The notes: generated by a model not told the origin, from the sequence alone. A stretch of 25,859 nt of DNA from Hymenochaete sp. R1 (GCA_019400425.1 JAFREE010000243.1:1-25859), one strand, 5' to 3'; shown: positions 10,448 through 21,277, counted from the first letter of the stretch. Translations and numbers: made by a program.

Positions 10448-13400
10448 ATGGCGACGGTGATAAACAACAACGGAGCTTCTCCCGCAAGTACAAGCAGCAT
10501 TTCAGATCATGCCTTTCGAGATTCGCGTTCACATCAATCCCAGTCCCAGTCACCTGCCACCACTCTGCCACCGAAAGCCACAACCAACTCTTCCATGGCA
10601 TCTTCCTCTTCGAACTCAGTCCCGAACCATGCTTCAAGCCAATATGCGTATCCCAGTGTGAGACCACCGCTGTCCGATACACCTTCGTCTGCGACGTTGA
10701 ATGGCGGTACGAACCGTGGTGTAACGGTCTCTCCAGGTGCAGGCCCAAGCAAGGAACAACGAGTCGCGCTTGCTTGCCTTAGGTGTCGAGCCAAGCGTGC
10801 TCGCTGCTCAGGTGAAAGACCGCGCTGCAAGGCCTGCGAAGCTGCCGATGCCGAATGTCAATGGTGAGTATACGATGTCAAGTCGACAAGACAAAATAAA
10901 TCGACTGCAGATCCCCTTGCGCTGCATCTTATATGAAGTTGCATCCCGTGCTGATTTTGATCCGTCGCAATAGGCCCGAAGGACGACGTCGGAAGCGAAC
11001 AAGACGAGAGATGGAAGAGGCGGAGAGACTGGAGAAGGAGGCACTCAGCACTACGAACGTGCCCTTCGACGTCGAGCATCACAGCGGGACAAGTCCACCC
11101 CAGGAGCAGCCCCTACATTTCCACCAATCACAACCACGGTTATACATGCCCAATTTGACGGATCATGGACCTTCAACCCGATTGCAGCAATCACAATATG
11201 TATGTTCGAAGATTCCTCCGCATAAGTTGTGCTCATATGTCTTTCTCTGTAGGATTATAACGGAACTTCCATACCACACAATCAACTTCCACTCCATATG
11301 CCTCCTCACATAAGCTCCGGTTCACTTGAAACAAAAGGAGATTGGGATTACCCTGTACCCTCTGCGCAACCGTCTTACGTTTGGCCCTCGCCCATCAGCA
11401 TGCATGACCCTTCTGCTTCGGGATCAGATAGTGTTGCTTCGAGTGCGACAGGCATGTGTGTCCCAGCCTCGTACGGAATGGGCAACGATTTCGCATCGGA
11501 GCTTTTAGCAGGGGCAGACATGTCCCCTCGAACAAGCAACGATCAAATTATGCGCGCCTTGCAGGCGCAGACGGCTTTCATTGAGGGTGATCCTTCATCG
11601 AAGGAGGATTTGGAGCTGTATTATTATCGTTTTGTACGTGCTTTGTTTTGTGTCTCACATTTTACGACTCATACCAAGAATTCTTTGTCATGACGTACGG
11701 TAGTCCGGTTCAACCGCAATTCGGTACGTCCCCGCGCCTCTCTGGTATCCTCCTGTTATGAGCTCACAGTTTCGCGTCTAGGCCTGGTATTAATCGAATA
11801 TCATTGAAGCTGCAATCACGCTCCCGAAGTGGAGGGGCAGGCTCTGCATCTGCCCCGGTCCCCAGTGATCAGAGCTTATTGCCACCGCCAAGGAGGCCAA
11901 ACGAACTCTTTGACGAGAACAACATGCCTTTGGAGACCGTATATCGACCGTTGCTTGATATTTTCTTCAATACCATGTGTCAGCACTTTCCGAGCGTCAG
12001 TCGGAAGCGGGTGGAAGAAAGGTTAGAGACAGGGACGATTTCTGCCTTCTATCTCAATTGTAAGTTCGGGAATGGATTGCATTTTCGTATTGAAGCTTGA
12101 GCTAAAATTTCATTCCAGGTATATGTGCTCTTGCAGCGAGGTCAGCCTGTCGTATTAATCCCCAGTGTCCTTAGCTGACGCGTTGTTTTGAAGGTTCCAT
12201 CCTTCGGCGCTGAATAATTCATTTGAGGTTAGAAATATTGATTTGGAACATATTGCCAGTGCTCACATATTCGTAGGCATGCGCACCCTTTATAACGAAG
12301 GCGCAAGAGCTGCTCGTACCGCTCCTTCATTTGCCTGCCCACGATACGGTCACAGGATTATTGTTGTTGGCATGGGCATCGTATGGACAGGCGAGTGTAG
12401 TCTTGGACCCTCGTTCAAAGCTTAGACTGAACTTAGCTTTCTCGTAGAACTCCGAGGCTGGACTTTGGGTGAGTTTGAACTTGCTTTTCTTTGAAAGCTA
12501 TGAATGTAACAATGTTATTTTTAGCAATATTCGGGGTAAGCAACAACATCCGAAGCTATCAATGATTCGCATAGATCCCTCACCTTCTATCTATTTATAG
12601 AATGGCGTTCCGAATGTCTTTTGACATGGGGCTACATGAGGTGAGAATAGTTCGTTAGGCGACTTGTTCAGTCAGTTAAGCGCAAATATTCCAGGTTTCG
12701 GAGATTTATGAAAGTAGCGCGCACGTAGTGAGGACTCGATTGCTTTTCTGGTCCCTCTTTGTGACGGTAAGGCGATCACCGTGTGAATGAACGAATTGAA
12801 ATTAATTATTACGATTTTAGGATCGCATAATTTCCTTTTCGACGGGCCGCCCCAACTCTATTCCCGAAGAAGCTATCGAACTCCCCCTTCCCTCCGATGA
12901 AGATTTTTTCCCCGATCCCGCTCGAAATATCAACCCAGCGTCAGGCCAGGAGCCAGTCGAGCCAGTGCCGTTCCAGTATCTCGTCCGAGCGATGGTGCTC
13001 TGCGGTCGGATATCCGCCGTCTTGAATAGTCGAAGAGGCCGGCCGAGGACACTCATGAGACCAAGTGATTCTGGACCCCAAGCGTTGAGTGAACTACAAA
13101 CACAGTTGGTTCAATACCACGCCGGGCTACCGGAGACAATGCGATGGAGCGTCGACAACTTCAAACGGCAAGAAGAGCGAGGGCACGGGGTTAGTGCGGT
13201 ACTGATCCTTTCCTATACGTCTAACTCAACTATGTCATAGGGAACGTTCTTGACTCTGCATTTATGGATAAATGCGGTCCTTGCGCTTGTCTATCATCCT
13301 GAACTCATGTCTGGCTCATCCGGCATCGAAACGCCTATTTCGAGTGCAATGCAGCGATCTATGCAGCTCTCGCTCGCAAGCTCGCGGAATGTCAGTGAAT

Positions 13401-14459
13401 GCCTCGTACTCGCCGACCTGTTTTCGTCGCAGTCATACGTTAGTTCGAAATTTGCCTGGTTTTATACCTTATTCTTATCATCTTAAAGTTGGGAAGCCCG
13501 TTCGCCGTGCAGCCGATCTACGTTGTTTGGTGAGTACACGAGTACTTTTAGGGTGGATAACAAAAGCTCACCTCCACCACAGTCTCGCTTTCATCCAAGA
13601 GATCAAACGCAATATGCTTGGTCAAAGCTTGATGCCTGATACAGGCATCCAGTCCGTCAAAGCTGATGATCGGCCTGGAGCCGACGCGTTCATGACTTCA
13701 CTCGCCCGTCAGAACCTCTCAGTTTTAACGAAGGCAGTCCTGAGGATGGAGCAGTTCTGGGCGGGGATAGCTTACGTGACCAGCGCATTGAAGCATCGAG
13801 CGGCAGGTGCGTATGCGTGTCGAGCTTTCATTTAGCTTCGACAAGTTTACTGATACGAATGCGAAGACCTCGGGTGGGCAAGGATTGAGTTCGATGCGAA
13901 GCCGGTCAAGACTTTCATCTCTCTGCCAGACAAGGGGTTACTGAGACGGTATACTGGTGAGTCACTCCTGTTTCTGAATGTTCCGGCCGTGATGTGCACA
14001 CTCACTAATTTGTCCTCCCATACCACTACCATGCTTTACTTCATATTTGCGACGACCCCAGACGCCGATTTACCTCATAACACGGCTCCTGCGACAGAAA
14101 CGTCGTTGCGGACGTCTATCGAGAAAGAGAAGGGTGCTGCAGCCGGTATAAGTGAGTGTTAGCTCACATCAGCTTCGAGGGGAAGTAGCTCATTTCTAGC
14201 AGGTCCGTTCAGCGTGGAAGACTTGCTTGCGTCGTATAGCATCGAGGGCATGTTTGTCTCTCCGGCTGATAGTTATGACCTCCAGCGGTTGCTGTCTGCT
14301 GGGTCTATGGGATCAACATATATTGGATCCGGACCGATGTCAGGAGGGGGGCTAGGACCGGGACCGGGACCGGGACTCGGGATGGGGGATTCAAGCACCG
14401 GAAGTACGGAATCTGGAAGGCAACACGGACGAGTACGAATGACAATGTCTTCACATTAA
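10448..14459 (+). CDS. Zn2Cys6 fungal transcription factor (fungal_trans domain), 19 exons
   Basis: Nuclear DNA-binding regulator, the likely local switch of the cluster. The start is the first ATG in frame; the open frame upstream of it has no ATG. The zinc cluster is CX2CX6CX6CX2CX6C, Cys110-Cys137, preceded by a Ser/Thr/Asn/Gln-rich tail and followed by the basic linker GRRRKRTRREMEE. A fungal_trans-type middle region follows, with LLLLAWASYGQNSEAGLW and RMSFDMGLHE, and a Gly/Pro-rich C-terminus. Exons: 10448-10863, 10974-11199, 11253-11633, 11704-11723, 11782-12059, 12119-12140, 12194-12227, 12277-12390, 12448-12468, 12525-12535, 12601-12640, 12695-12766, 12821-13189, 13241-13438, 13489-13529, 13583-13806, 13867-13956, 14062-14151 and 14200 or 14203-14459. 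All phases agree and give 967 or 968 residues. Several exons are micro-exons (11, 20, 21 and 22 nt). Intron 12391-12447 is GC-AG. Family certain, target genes inferred. Confidence 0.88.
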
Positions 14460-14647
14460 TGTAACTCTTCAGTCCAAGTCTGTTGTAATGTGTACCTCTA
14501 CTGTAAGATGCATGTAATGATAACTTAAATAATATCTACTCTATGTTCATGTAAAGTTATGGGTACGGTACTAGTTGTCTGCGAGCGTGAGTGCGCCTGG
14601 CCGCGGGAAAATATAATTCCGTCCGTCGTTCCGTCAACCTTGGGTTC

Positions 14648-14659
14648 AACGTCGACGTT
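14648..14659. promoter_or_regulatory. 12-bp perfect palindrome AACGTCGACGTT
   Basis: Self-complementary site without spacer, about 310 bp upstream of the kinase start and the first of three dyad elements in this promoter. It could be an operator for a homodimeric regulator. It contains CGTCG/CGACG rather than a classical CGG-Nx-CCG site, so binding by the neighbouring Zn2Cys6 protein is not implied. Confidence 0.5.
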
Positions 14660-14692
14660 CCTTCCATTGACCACAAGACCGTGCAAGGGCCT

Positions 14693-14718
14693 CCATTCGC
14701 CCGTCGTTTGGCGAATGG
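14693..14718. repeat. Inverted repeat, 9-bp perfect arms, 8-nt spacer
   Basis: CCATTCGCC (14693-14701) and GGCGAATGG (14710-14718) are exact reverse complements around an 8-nt spacer. The element lies about 250 bp upstream of the kinase ATG. It is either a dyad binding site or a hairpin if transcribed in the 5' leader. Confidence 0.6.
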
Positions 14719-14732
14719 CTGCTGCAAAGTCA

Positions 14733-14762
14733 GTTGAAAGTCCCCGTGCCTTGACTTTCAAC
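14733..14762. repeat. Inverted repeat, 10-bp perfect arms, 10-nt spacer
   Basis: GTTGAAAGTC (14733-14742) and GACTTTCAAC (14753-14762) are exact reverse complements with a 10-nt spacer, only 14 nt after the previous inverted repeat and about 205 bp upstream of the kinase ATG. A total of 19 arm base pairs in two adjacent dyads makes chance less likely. Confidence 0.6.
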
Positions 14763-14966
14763 CCGCTGTTCCTGCAAAACGATCCGAAGATACGCTATGA
14801 ACATCGGGCAATACGAGGTTCGGAGCCATGGTGGGTAGCTACATAGACTTTGGCTTTCCCCGGTTTCTCCAGGTCAGTCTCCAGAAACTACGACTGCTAG
14901 CTCAGCACCATCCACTATCTCGAAACGACACGAGCGCATTAGCAAACGCTGAAGAAAAAGGCTCCG

Positions 14967-17042
14967 ATGTCTGACCGGCACGTCTTCAAGGACCATACGA
15001 CCCTCGTCGTCCGTTCGCTCAGAGGTCTCGTAGCCTCCCAGCCTTCTCTTTCTCTCATACCTGCAATCAAGACTGTCATCGACGCCGCTCATGACAAGAA
15101 CAAAGTCAGTCTGATTTGTGGGGGAGGCGCTGGGCACGAGCCGGGGTCGACGGGGTTCGTAGGGAGAGGGTTGTTGACGGCGAGCGTTTCGGGAGATACG
15201 TTTGCTAGTCCGAGCGCAAAGCAAGTTTATGGAGCGATTAAGGCTTGTCCGAGTGATAAAGGGACCGTCTTGATTATAACGAATTGTGAGAGGGATTATT
15301 GTTTTGTTTATGTGGCCGAGGAAAGGGGAAATGCTGAAAGCGATATCCTTAGACACTGGTGATAATTTGCATTTTGGGCTTGCAGCTCAACAGGCCCGTG
15401 CGGATGGGATCCCAAATGTCGGTATACTCCCTGTAGGAGATGATGTTTCCGTCGGTCGTTCGAAAGGAAAGCTTGTCGGGCGGCGAGCGTTGGCCGGTAC
15501 CATTATCGGTGCGTCTTCTCTATTGCTTCGTTCTTTCGTGTACTTGAGCTCATAAAGTAGGAAGTGTGCAAAATCCTGGGCGCTGCAGCCGAAGAAAGGT
15601 ATGGATTTGAGGAGATACTGAAACTGGGCAGAGCAACGACCGGCGCATTAGCTTCGATAGCTGCTACGTTGGAACATGCACATGTACCAGGGCGGGCTGA
15701 GCACGGCCGGATTCCAGAAGACACAGTCGAGATTGGACTTGGACTGCACAATGAACCAGTAAGTCCTTCGGTCTTCCCTTGGCACCATGATGGGCATTAA
15801 GTATTTGTAAGGGATTTTTTGTGGTAAAACCTCAACCCACGAGCGAAGAGCTCATTAACCGAATGCTGGACCTCTTACTTGATCGAAATGACCCCGAGCG
15901 GTCTTTCGTTTCTTACGAATCGCCTGACGCCGTTGTTCTGCTCGTCAACAATATGGGTGGCATGAGCACGCTCGAGATGGGAGCCATAGTCGACGAGGCT
16001 CTCATCTTACTCGAAAAGAAGGCTAGCATCGCTCCTGTTCGGATATACAACGGGACCTTCATGACGACGTTGAATGCACTCGGATTCTCATTATCACTCC
16101 TCAACGTCTCTCAGATCGCGAAAGATGCAGGCTTGACCGTGGATGGAGTGATTTCCTTCCTCGATGCTCCCCATGCCTCAGCGAATTGGCCATCGAGGAG
16201 CATATACGCTACGCCGCAGCATCTAGCGAAGAGAACGCGGGAGCAAAAACTCGTCGATGTACCCAAAGCCGAGAGAGTATCCGAAAAGTCCTCGAAGGTT
16301 CAACTACACGGTGAGATTTTCTACCTGTACCTCTTCATGCCATGCATTTCTCACATCAGACAGTATCCGCATCAAGCCTAGATAAGGTTATGCGTGCTGC
16401 GGCGACAAGCGTGCTAGAGAGCGAACCAGAACTGACTCGTTGGGATACAGTGAGTTCCTGGCTCTTCGAACAGTATTTGAAATATATTGATATACATTTC
16501 AGATCGTTGGCGATGGCGACTGCGGTGAAACCTGCGCAGCCGGAGCTAAGGCCATCCTCGAGGCTCTCGATAGTGGCCTTGGGAAAGACGGAGATGTTAT
16601 CAACGTACTTCGCTGCCTTACTGAGCTCATCGATGACACCTGTGGTGGCACACTCGGAGCTATCTATTCAATCTTTCTGGCTGCTCTTACGGCCGAGGTC
16701 CGACGACTCACGCTCGAACAGGGGGCAGACGCTAGCGCGACACCATCCTTCTGGGGCGAAGCGGCAAAGGCGGCTTTGGAGACGCTTAAGCAGAGTACTG
16801 CGGCTCGTGTTGGACATCGGACGGTCATGGATGCACTCATCCCATTCGCAGAGTGTCTTTCGAAGGAACAAGATTATGCGCTTGCGTTCCTGGCTACAAA
16901 GGAGGGCGGGGAGGGGACGGCGAAGTTAACGGCGAAGTTGGGTCGCGCGACTTATGTAAATGATGATGGACATTTACCACCAGATCCTGGGGCGATGAGC
17001 TTTGTTTTTATTGTAAAGGGTATACTGGAAGGTTTAAAGTAG
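14967..17042 (+). CDS. Two-domain dihydroxyacetone/erythrulose-type kinase (DAK family)
   Basis: ATP-dependent ketose kinase with DhaK and DhaL domains fused as in yeast Dak1. DAK homologues phosphorylate dihydroxyacetone, and some phosphorylate L-erythrulose in erythritol use. Six exons, 14967-15285, 15353-15508, 15565-15758, 15812-16310, 16364-16449 and 16503-17042, with GT-AG introns of 53-67 nt give 597 residues. In the DhaK part, GGGAGHEP holds His57, NYTGD holds Asp110, and GLHNEPG holds His220, the residue that forms the hemiaminal with the substrate carbonyl. The DhaL part begins after a linker near 375-390. It has the Mg-ATP aspartates Asp417, Asp422 and Asp424 in [12 protein letters not shown], then GGTLGAIYS and a C-terminal LGRATYV...DPGA pattern as in Dak1. 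Near the substrate, canonical GGGSGHEP reads GGGAGHEP followed by GSTGFVG, so specificity may differ from plain dihydroxyacetone. Full length, no defect seen. Confidence 0.94.
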
Positions 17043-18351
17043 CTGTGACTCGAACTGAATCTGATTTGTGTTTCTTTTTATCTTTTTGGTTTCATGGGTA
17101 TTTCTCAGTTTGAGTATCAGGTGTACGGCGGAAAACAGTCATGCTCTGCAAAGGATTGTAGGTTCTAATGATATATTTTGATTGTCATTATATCTTACTG
17201 AGTATCGGTTTCTCTATCGTTATAGTTCCGGCTTCATCCTACCGTCCAAATTTGTATGCATCCACTGATGATCCAGACTCAAGACTTGCTTTTAGATGAG
17301 TGAAGAGGCGTGAGAACTTAAGCCCTAAAAGAGCATTTGTTGTGTTACCCAGGAATTTGATACGAACGAACATACAACCCCAGGCTAACTCTCTTCCTCT
17401 CTCCTTTCACGGCGCACCGTTAACGCTCCTTATCGTTCTCTCTGATTTCAGGCTTCTCAACCTACATCTCAAAGATATTGATGATAGCCTACTTCTCGTA
17501 CTAGTCGCCATCTCTCCGGACGCTGGCTTTCGATCCCATTCTTTGTAAAGCTTTCCTTCACTAGTACCTCGGCCCCTCGACTTGAGTCCAGTCCTTAGGG
17601 GGCCATGAGGCTGAAGACCCGAATAGCGGTTGCACTATGTATTGTTCAGATAAGATCTCGTACTTCAGTAGGCTACGGCTCCTGGAGGCTGAAGACGGAA
17701 AGGCTGGCTCGTTTTGGTTCTCGAGATCACCAAGCCTCTGGAGTCAATACTCATCTTCACATGGTCCAGTTGCATCCCGCTTTCCGTGAATAGACTGGCT
17801 TTTCTTTCCGATCTCGTCCGTCATCGCGCACTGATCGAAGTTAAGTTGCAATTTTACAAGTTGTTTTGGAAATGTGATATCTGTCGTTGAAAAAAAGGAG
17901 CCGTCGATGGTGAATGTCTTCGTAGTTCTTTTGATGGGAGGGGGAATGTTCAGCTATGGAAAGAAAAGAAGTTAGGTATGCATTCGATACAGCTTTACTC
18001 ATTTTTTGATGCTATCAAGAGTATCGTTTGTCTTTTGACAGTAAATATGACTTGGAAGCCTAACTTATGCTGTGATTCGAAGGCTTAAACATATGTGAGT
18101 CATATCTCTCTGACTCCTTTCCCCTTTCACTAATGCAGAGAATACTAGAACGTTTGCGTCTCTCCGATGCGCCCAAACCGGACTTCTAGACTCGTACCGT
18201 TAGACGGTGCAATGCCCTCTGCTTGCATTGCTGCGCTTATGACTTCTAGTTCAGGAGATCTTAGTGTCTGATTTCTCATGGACTGCGTCCATGGAATCTG
18301 TGGAGTCTGAGTTCGAAGCTGCGCAACAATTTTGGGTGTATATGAAATGGG
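17043..18351. other. Intergenic region between the kinase and the second Argonaute
   Basis: These 1.3 kb hold the kinase 3' UTR and the promoter of the Argonaute gene. Short open frames (17300-17548, 17605-17793, 18145-18390) show no domain and no linkable exons. Nothing else recognisable was seen. Confidence 0.5.
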
Positions 18352-18358
18352 TATAAAA
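18352..18358 (+). promoter_or_regulatory. TATA box of the second Argonaute gene
   Basis: TATAAAA lies 95 nt upstream of the Argonaute ATG, preceded by AT-rich sequence. The distance allows a usual fungal start site 40-70 nt upstream of the ATG. It is the clearest TATA box in the window. Confidence 0.6.
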
Positions 18359-18452
18359 GTCCACCCTGAAAACGACAGATTAGCCATCACTCTTTGATCT
18401 CGTATTCCTCTGGCACTCGTCTTCCTGAACTCTACTGCATACTATAGCAACT

Positions 18453-21277
18453 ATGGACTCATCTCACTATTCTCAACAGACAATGCACATAAGACATGGG
18501 ACGACGGGAACGCGTCGCCCTACCGAAACCGTTGAAGAGCTTCGCAGGCGCTTTGAGATTCAAGACATCACAAAGCAGAGCGTAGGGTCGTTGGGCGCCG
18601 AAGTATCACTCCATGCGAACGCCTTTCCCATCAGAATTTCCGACGATGCAGTTGTGCACCGGTACTCTATTAAAGCCATCCCGGTCCCAGAGCACGAGGG
18701 CGCGGGGATTCTCGAGGTCGCCATCCGTCGCCTCAGAGACTCAGCGGAATTTCGAAAGTATGCATCTCGCCTTGCGTATGACGGGGGCCGTCAGTTGTAT
18801 GTCGTCGGTGAAACGCTTCCTGACGACTTATCGGTGAACGTTACGATTCCGGATGCCCACGGTTCAAGTCAGCGCTACACTCTCAGCTTCCCGAAGCACA
18901 AAGCACTCGACGTCAAGGACCTTGTGAGGTAAGAAAGAAATGAATATTCATAAATTACATCAAAATAGCTAATGGTTTCTTAAGGCTCGCCCAAAGCAAA
19001 GATTCCAGTTTCAATTCGAAGCCGTTAATTGCCGCGCTCAACATTGCATTCCGGACTTCCGCCTCTCCAGTGTCCCAACGTTCCAGAGATGGTTCAATTT
19101 GTTACCCTCCATCAGCCTTCGCTCCGCAAGAATCGACAATTCAATGCAGCCCAAACATTGAGGCTTGGAAAAGCTTCTTGGTCTCCATCCGTCCGGTGCT
19201 CGATGGTCTTACGCTCAACGTTCAATCTTGCTTACGCGCTTTTTATGTCCCTCGCATTCAACTTAGCGAATTGATGATAGAGCTCAAGCGCAAAGCTCAT
19301 GGCGTAGATCCGGTCTGGCAAGGCTTGCTTGGACGTTTGGAAGTTACAACAACGATTGGCCATAAGCGAAAAGCACTGATCAAGGCTTTTGGTCCTGGTA
19401 CGGCTCGGTCGACAATCATCAACGTCGATAAATATGGTTCTATAAGCGTAGAAGAGTTTTATTTCAAAGGTAATCAACTAACAAATTTGAGAGGAACATA
19501 ATTGACGAATATCTTTTAGAATTTGATACGAAGCTTCGCCATGCAGACGACCTTCCAATCGTCAACATCGGCAGGGGTAAAAATGTCTTTGTCCCTGCAG
19601 AAGCGTGTGCCGTTGATTCAAACAAGGTTGGCAATGCACCATCAGGAGCATTCACTGCAGACGGTGAGAAGGTCATGAGCCGTTACGGTTCCCTTCCTCC
19701 TGATGCTGTCGCACAAATTATCACCAAACAAACGCATCATGTTTTCAACTTCAAGGATCTCGCACCGCTTCTCAAAGTACTCGGCATCCAAATAGGTAAT
19801 GAGCTTGTTCAGGCGAAGGGACGCGTTCTCGAACCACCTCTCGTGTCCTATCCCTCAGGAAACCCGACAGTCTCTAACGGCGCTTGGATTAATAATAACG
19901 CTCGCTTCTCCCAACCGATGGACTTGAACAACTGTTTCGTCATCTCCATTACCACCGGCTCTCCTGATGATTTCTTGGATCTCGGAGACGCGAATTTCAG
20001 GAATGCAGTGATCGCTATCCGAGACGCCTGTTTCGCAAGGGGTTTGAATATCGATCCGGAAGCTATCCCCAGGGCAGCCGTCGTCGAATTCGAACCGGTG
20101 GATTTGCGGAACCTGTCGAGTAGCACACGCTACAAGAAATTAAGCATGGAAAAGGTCAAGAATGCAATCAAGGAGCTTCAAAACTCTAGGCGTACACCCG
20201 TCATCTTTTTCTTCATGTCCGGGCGCCAGGAGCATCTCTATCCAGAGTTAAAGAGGCTTCTCGATATCGAAGTAGGTATCCCGAGCATGGTTATCCTCAC
20301 GCAAAATGCACGACAAGCTTTGGCTCAAGAAAATCCCGCTCGTTCGCGCTTTTATGTTGCTCTGGCACAGAAGATCAACGCTAAACTTGGTGGTATTAAC
20401 CACAGGATTGAAGGAAAGGGGTTGAAGCTTTTGGATGGCTCCATGTTGGTTGGGCTTAGTATTAGCAACTCTGGAGCTCTGCCGACAGTAACGTCGGTCG
20501 CAGCGAGCTGCGACGATACCTTCGGTCGATACCCGGTTAGCATCAGACTTCAACAAGATAAAGAGAGCGTAAGTGGCCGGGAACAGATAAACAACGAGTC
20601 CAAAGCTGACGATTCGATAGACAATCACTAATGTCAAAGCGATGATTGTTGAAAGACTTCAAGAATATCAGACCCGCATGAGCACGCTGCCGAAACGTAT
20701 CGTCATCTTCCGCGTTGGTTCGACGGATGGAGAGCTGGAGAACATCCTTCTCAAAGAGAAACCTCGCATTTCTGAGGCATTCGAGGCTTTCAACAAAGGT
20801 TATAAGCCGAGTCTCACCATCATTCTCTGCGGGCGAGGACACGATGTCCGCTTCTTTACATCTGATGCCAACAAGTTCAATAATCCCAAGGCGGGTACGG
20901 TCGTCGACCAGGGAATCACACCGCTCACTGCCGGTCTCGATTTTTATCTTCAAGCGCATGCCGGGGAAAAGGAAAGCACCGTTCGCTCTACGAGGTATTC
21001 CGTCATCCTGGACGAAAACAAATTCACAGCGGACGACTTGCAATACGGGATTAATAACTTGTGCTACCTCTGGGAGCCATCACCTCGCAGTATCAACTTA
21101 GCGCCGCCAGCTCGGTGGGCTGCGCAGGCTTCTCATCACGCCAAGTCATATTTGCATTCAATGGTGTGTGCTGCGAATGACAGTACCAAGAAGGCCCGAG
21201 AGCTGCGTGCGCTTGCCGCCGAGTCCGAGAAGGGCTTTGTCCATCAGGATCTGAAGGCCACCATGTTCTACATGTAA
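18453..21277 (+). CDS. Argonaute-like protein, full length, predicted slicer-dead
   Basis: Complete Argonaute of 888 residues from four exons: 18453-18928, 18985-19469, 19520-20568 and 20621-21277. Introns are 56, 50 and 52 nt, GT-AG. The N domain covers about 45-165, the L1 motif SIRPVLDGLTLNV is at 226-238, PAZ spans roughly 245-380, and MID and PIWI fill the C-terminal half. In MID the guide 5'-phosphate pocket keeps Tyr561, Lys565, Lys605 and Lys609 (human Ago2 Y529, K533, K566, K570), while Q545 is replaced by Met577. In PIWI the slicer tetrad is lost: D597 becomes Ser634, E637 aligns with Ser670/Thr671, D669 becomes Val702 and H807 becomes Ala838. It is a close paralogue of the partial gene at 1-2257: a 65-residue PIWI stretch (PKAG...LWEP) matches at 52 positions, and the two visible intron positions coincide. 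Likely role: guide RNA binding, scaffolding or competition in silencing rather than cleavage. Role inferred, family certain. Confidence 0.95.

Larger units (their letters stand above)
14460..14966 (+). promoter_or_regulatory. Promoter region of the DAK-type kinase
   Basis: This 507-bp stretch lies between the regulator stop and the kinase ATG. It contains three perfect palindromes or inverted repeats between 14648 and 14762 (listed separately), an AT-rich element near 14610-14618 and a C-rich stretch before the start. It looks like the most structured regulatory region of the window. Confidence 0.6.

Noticed and set aside
14355..14382. GGGACC tandem repeat
   Set aside because: In frame in the regulator gene, coding a Gly/Pro-rich tail; ordinary low-complexity coding repeat.
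17300..18390. Short open frames in the kinase-Argonaute gap
   Set aside because: No domain, no start context, no linkable exons; the last one overlaps the Argonaute promoter and TATA box.
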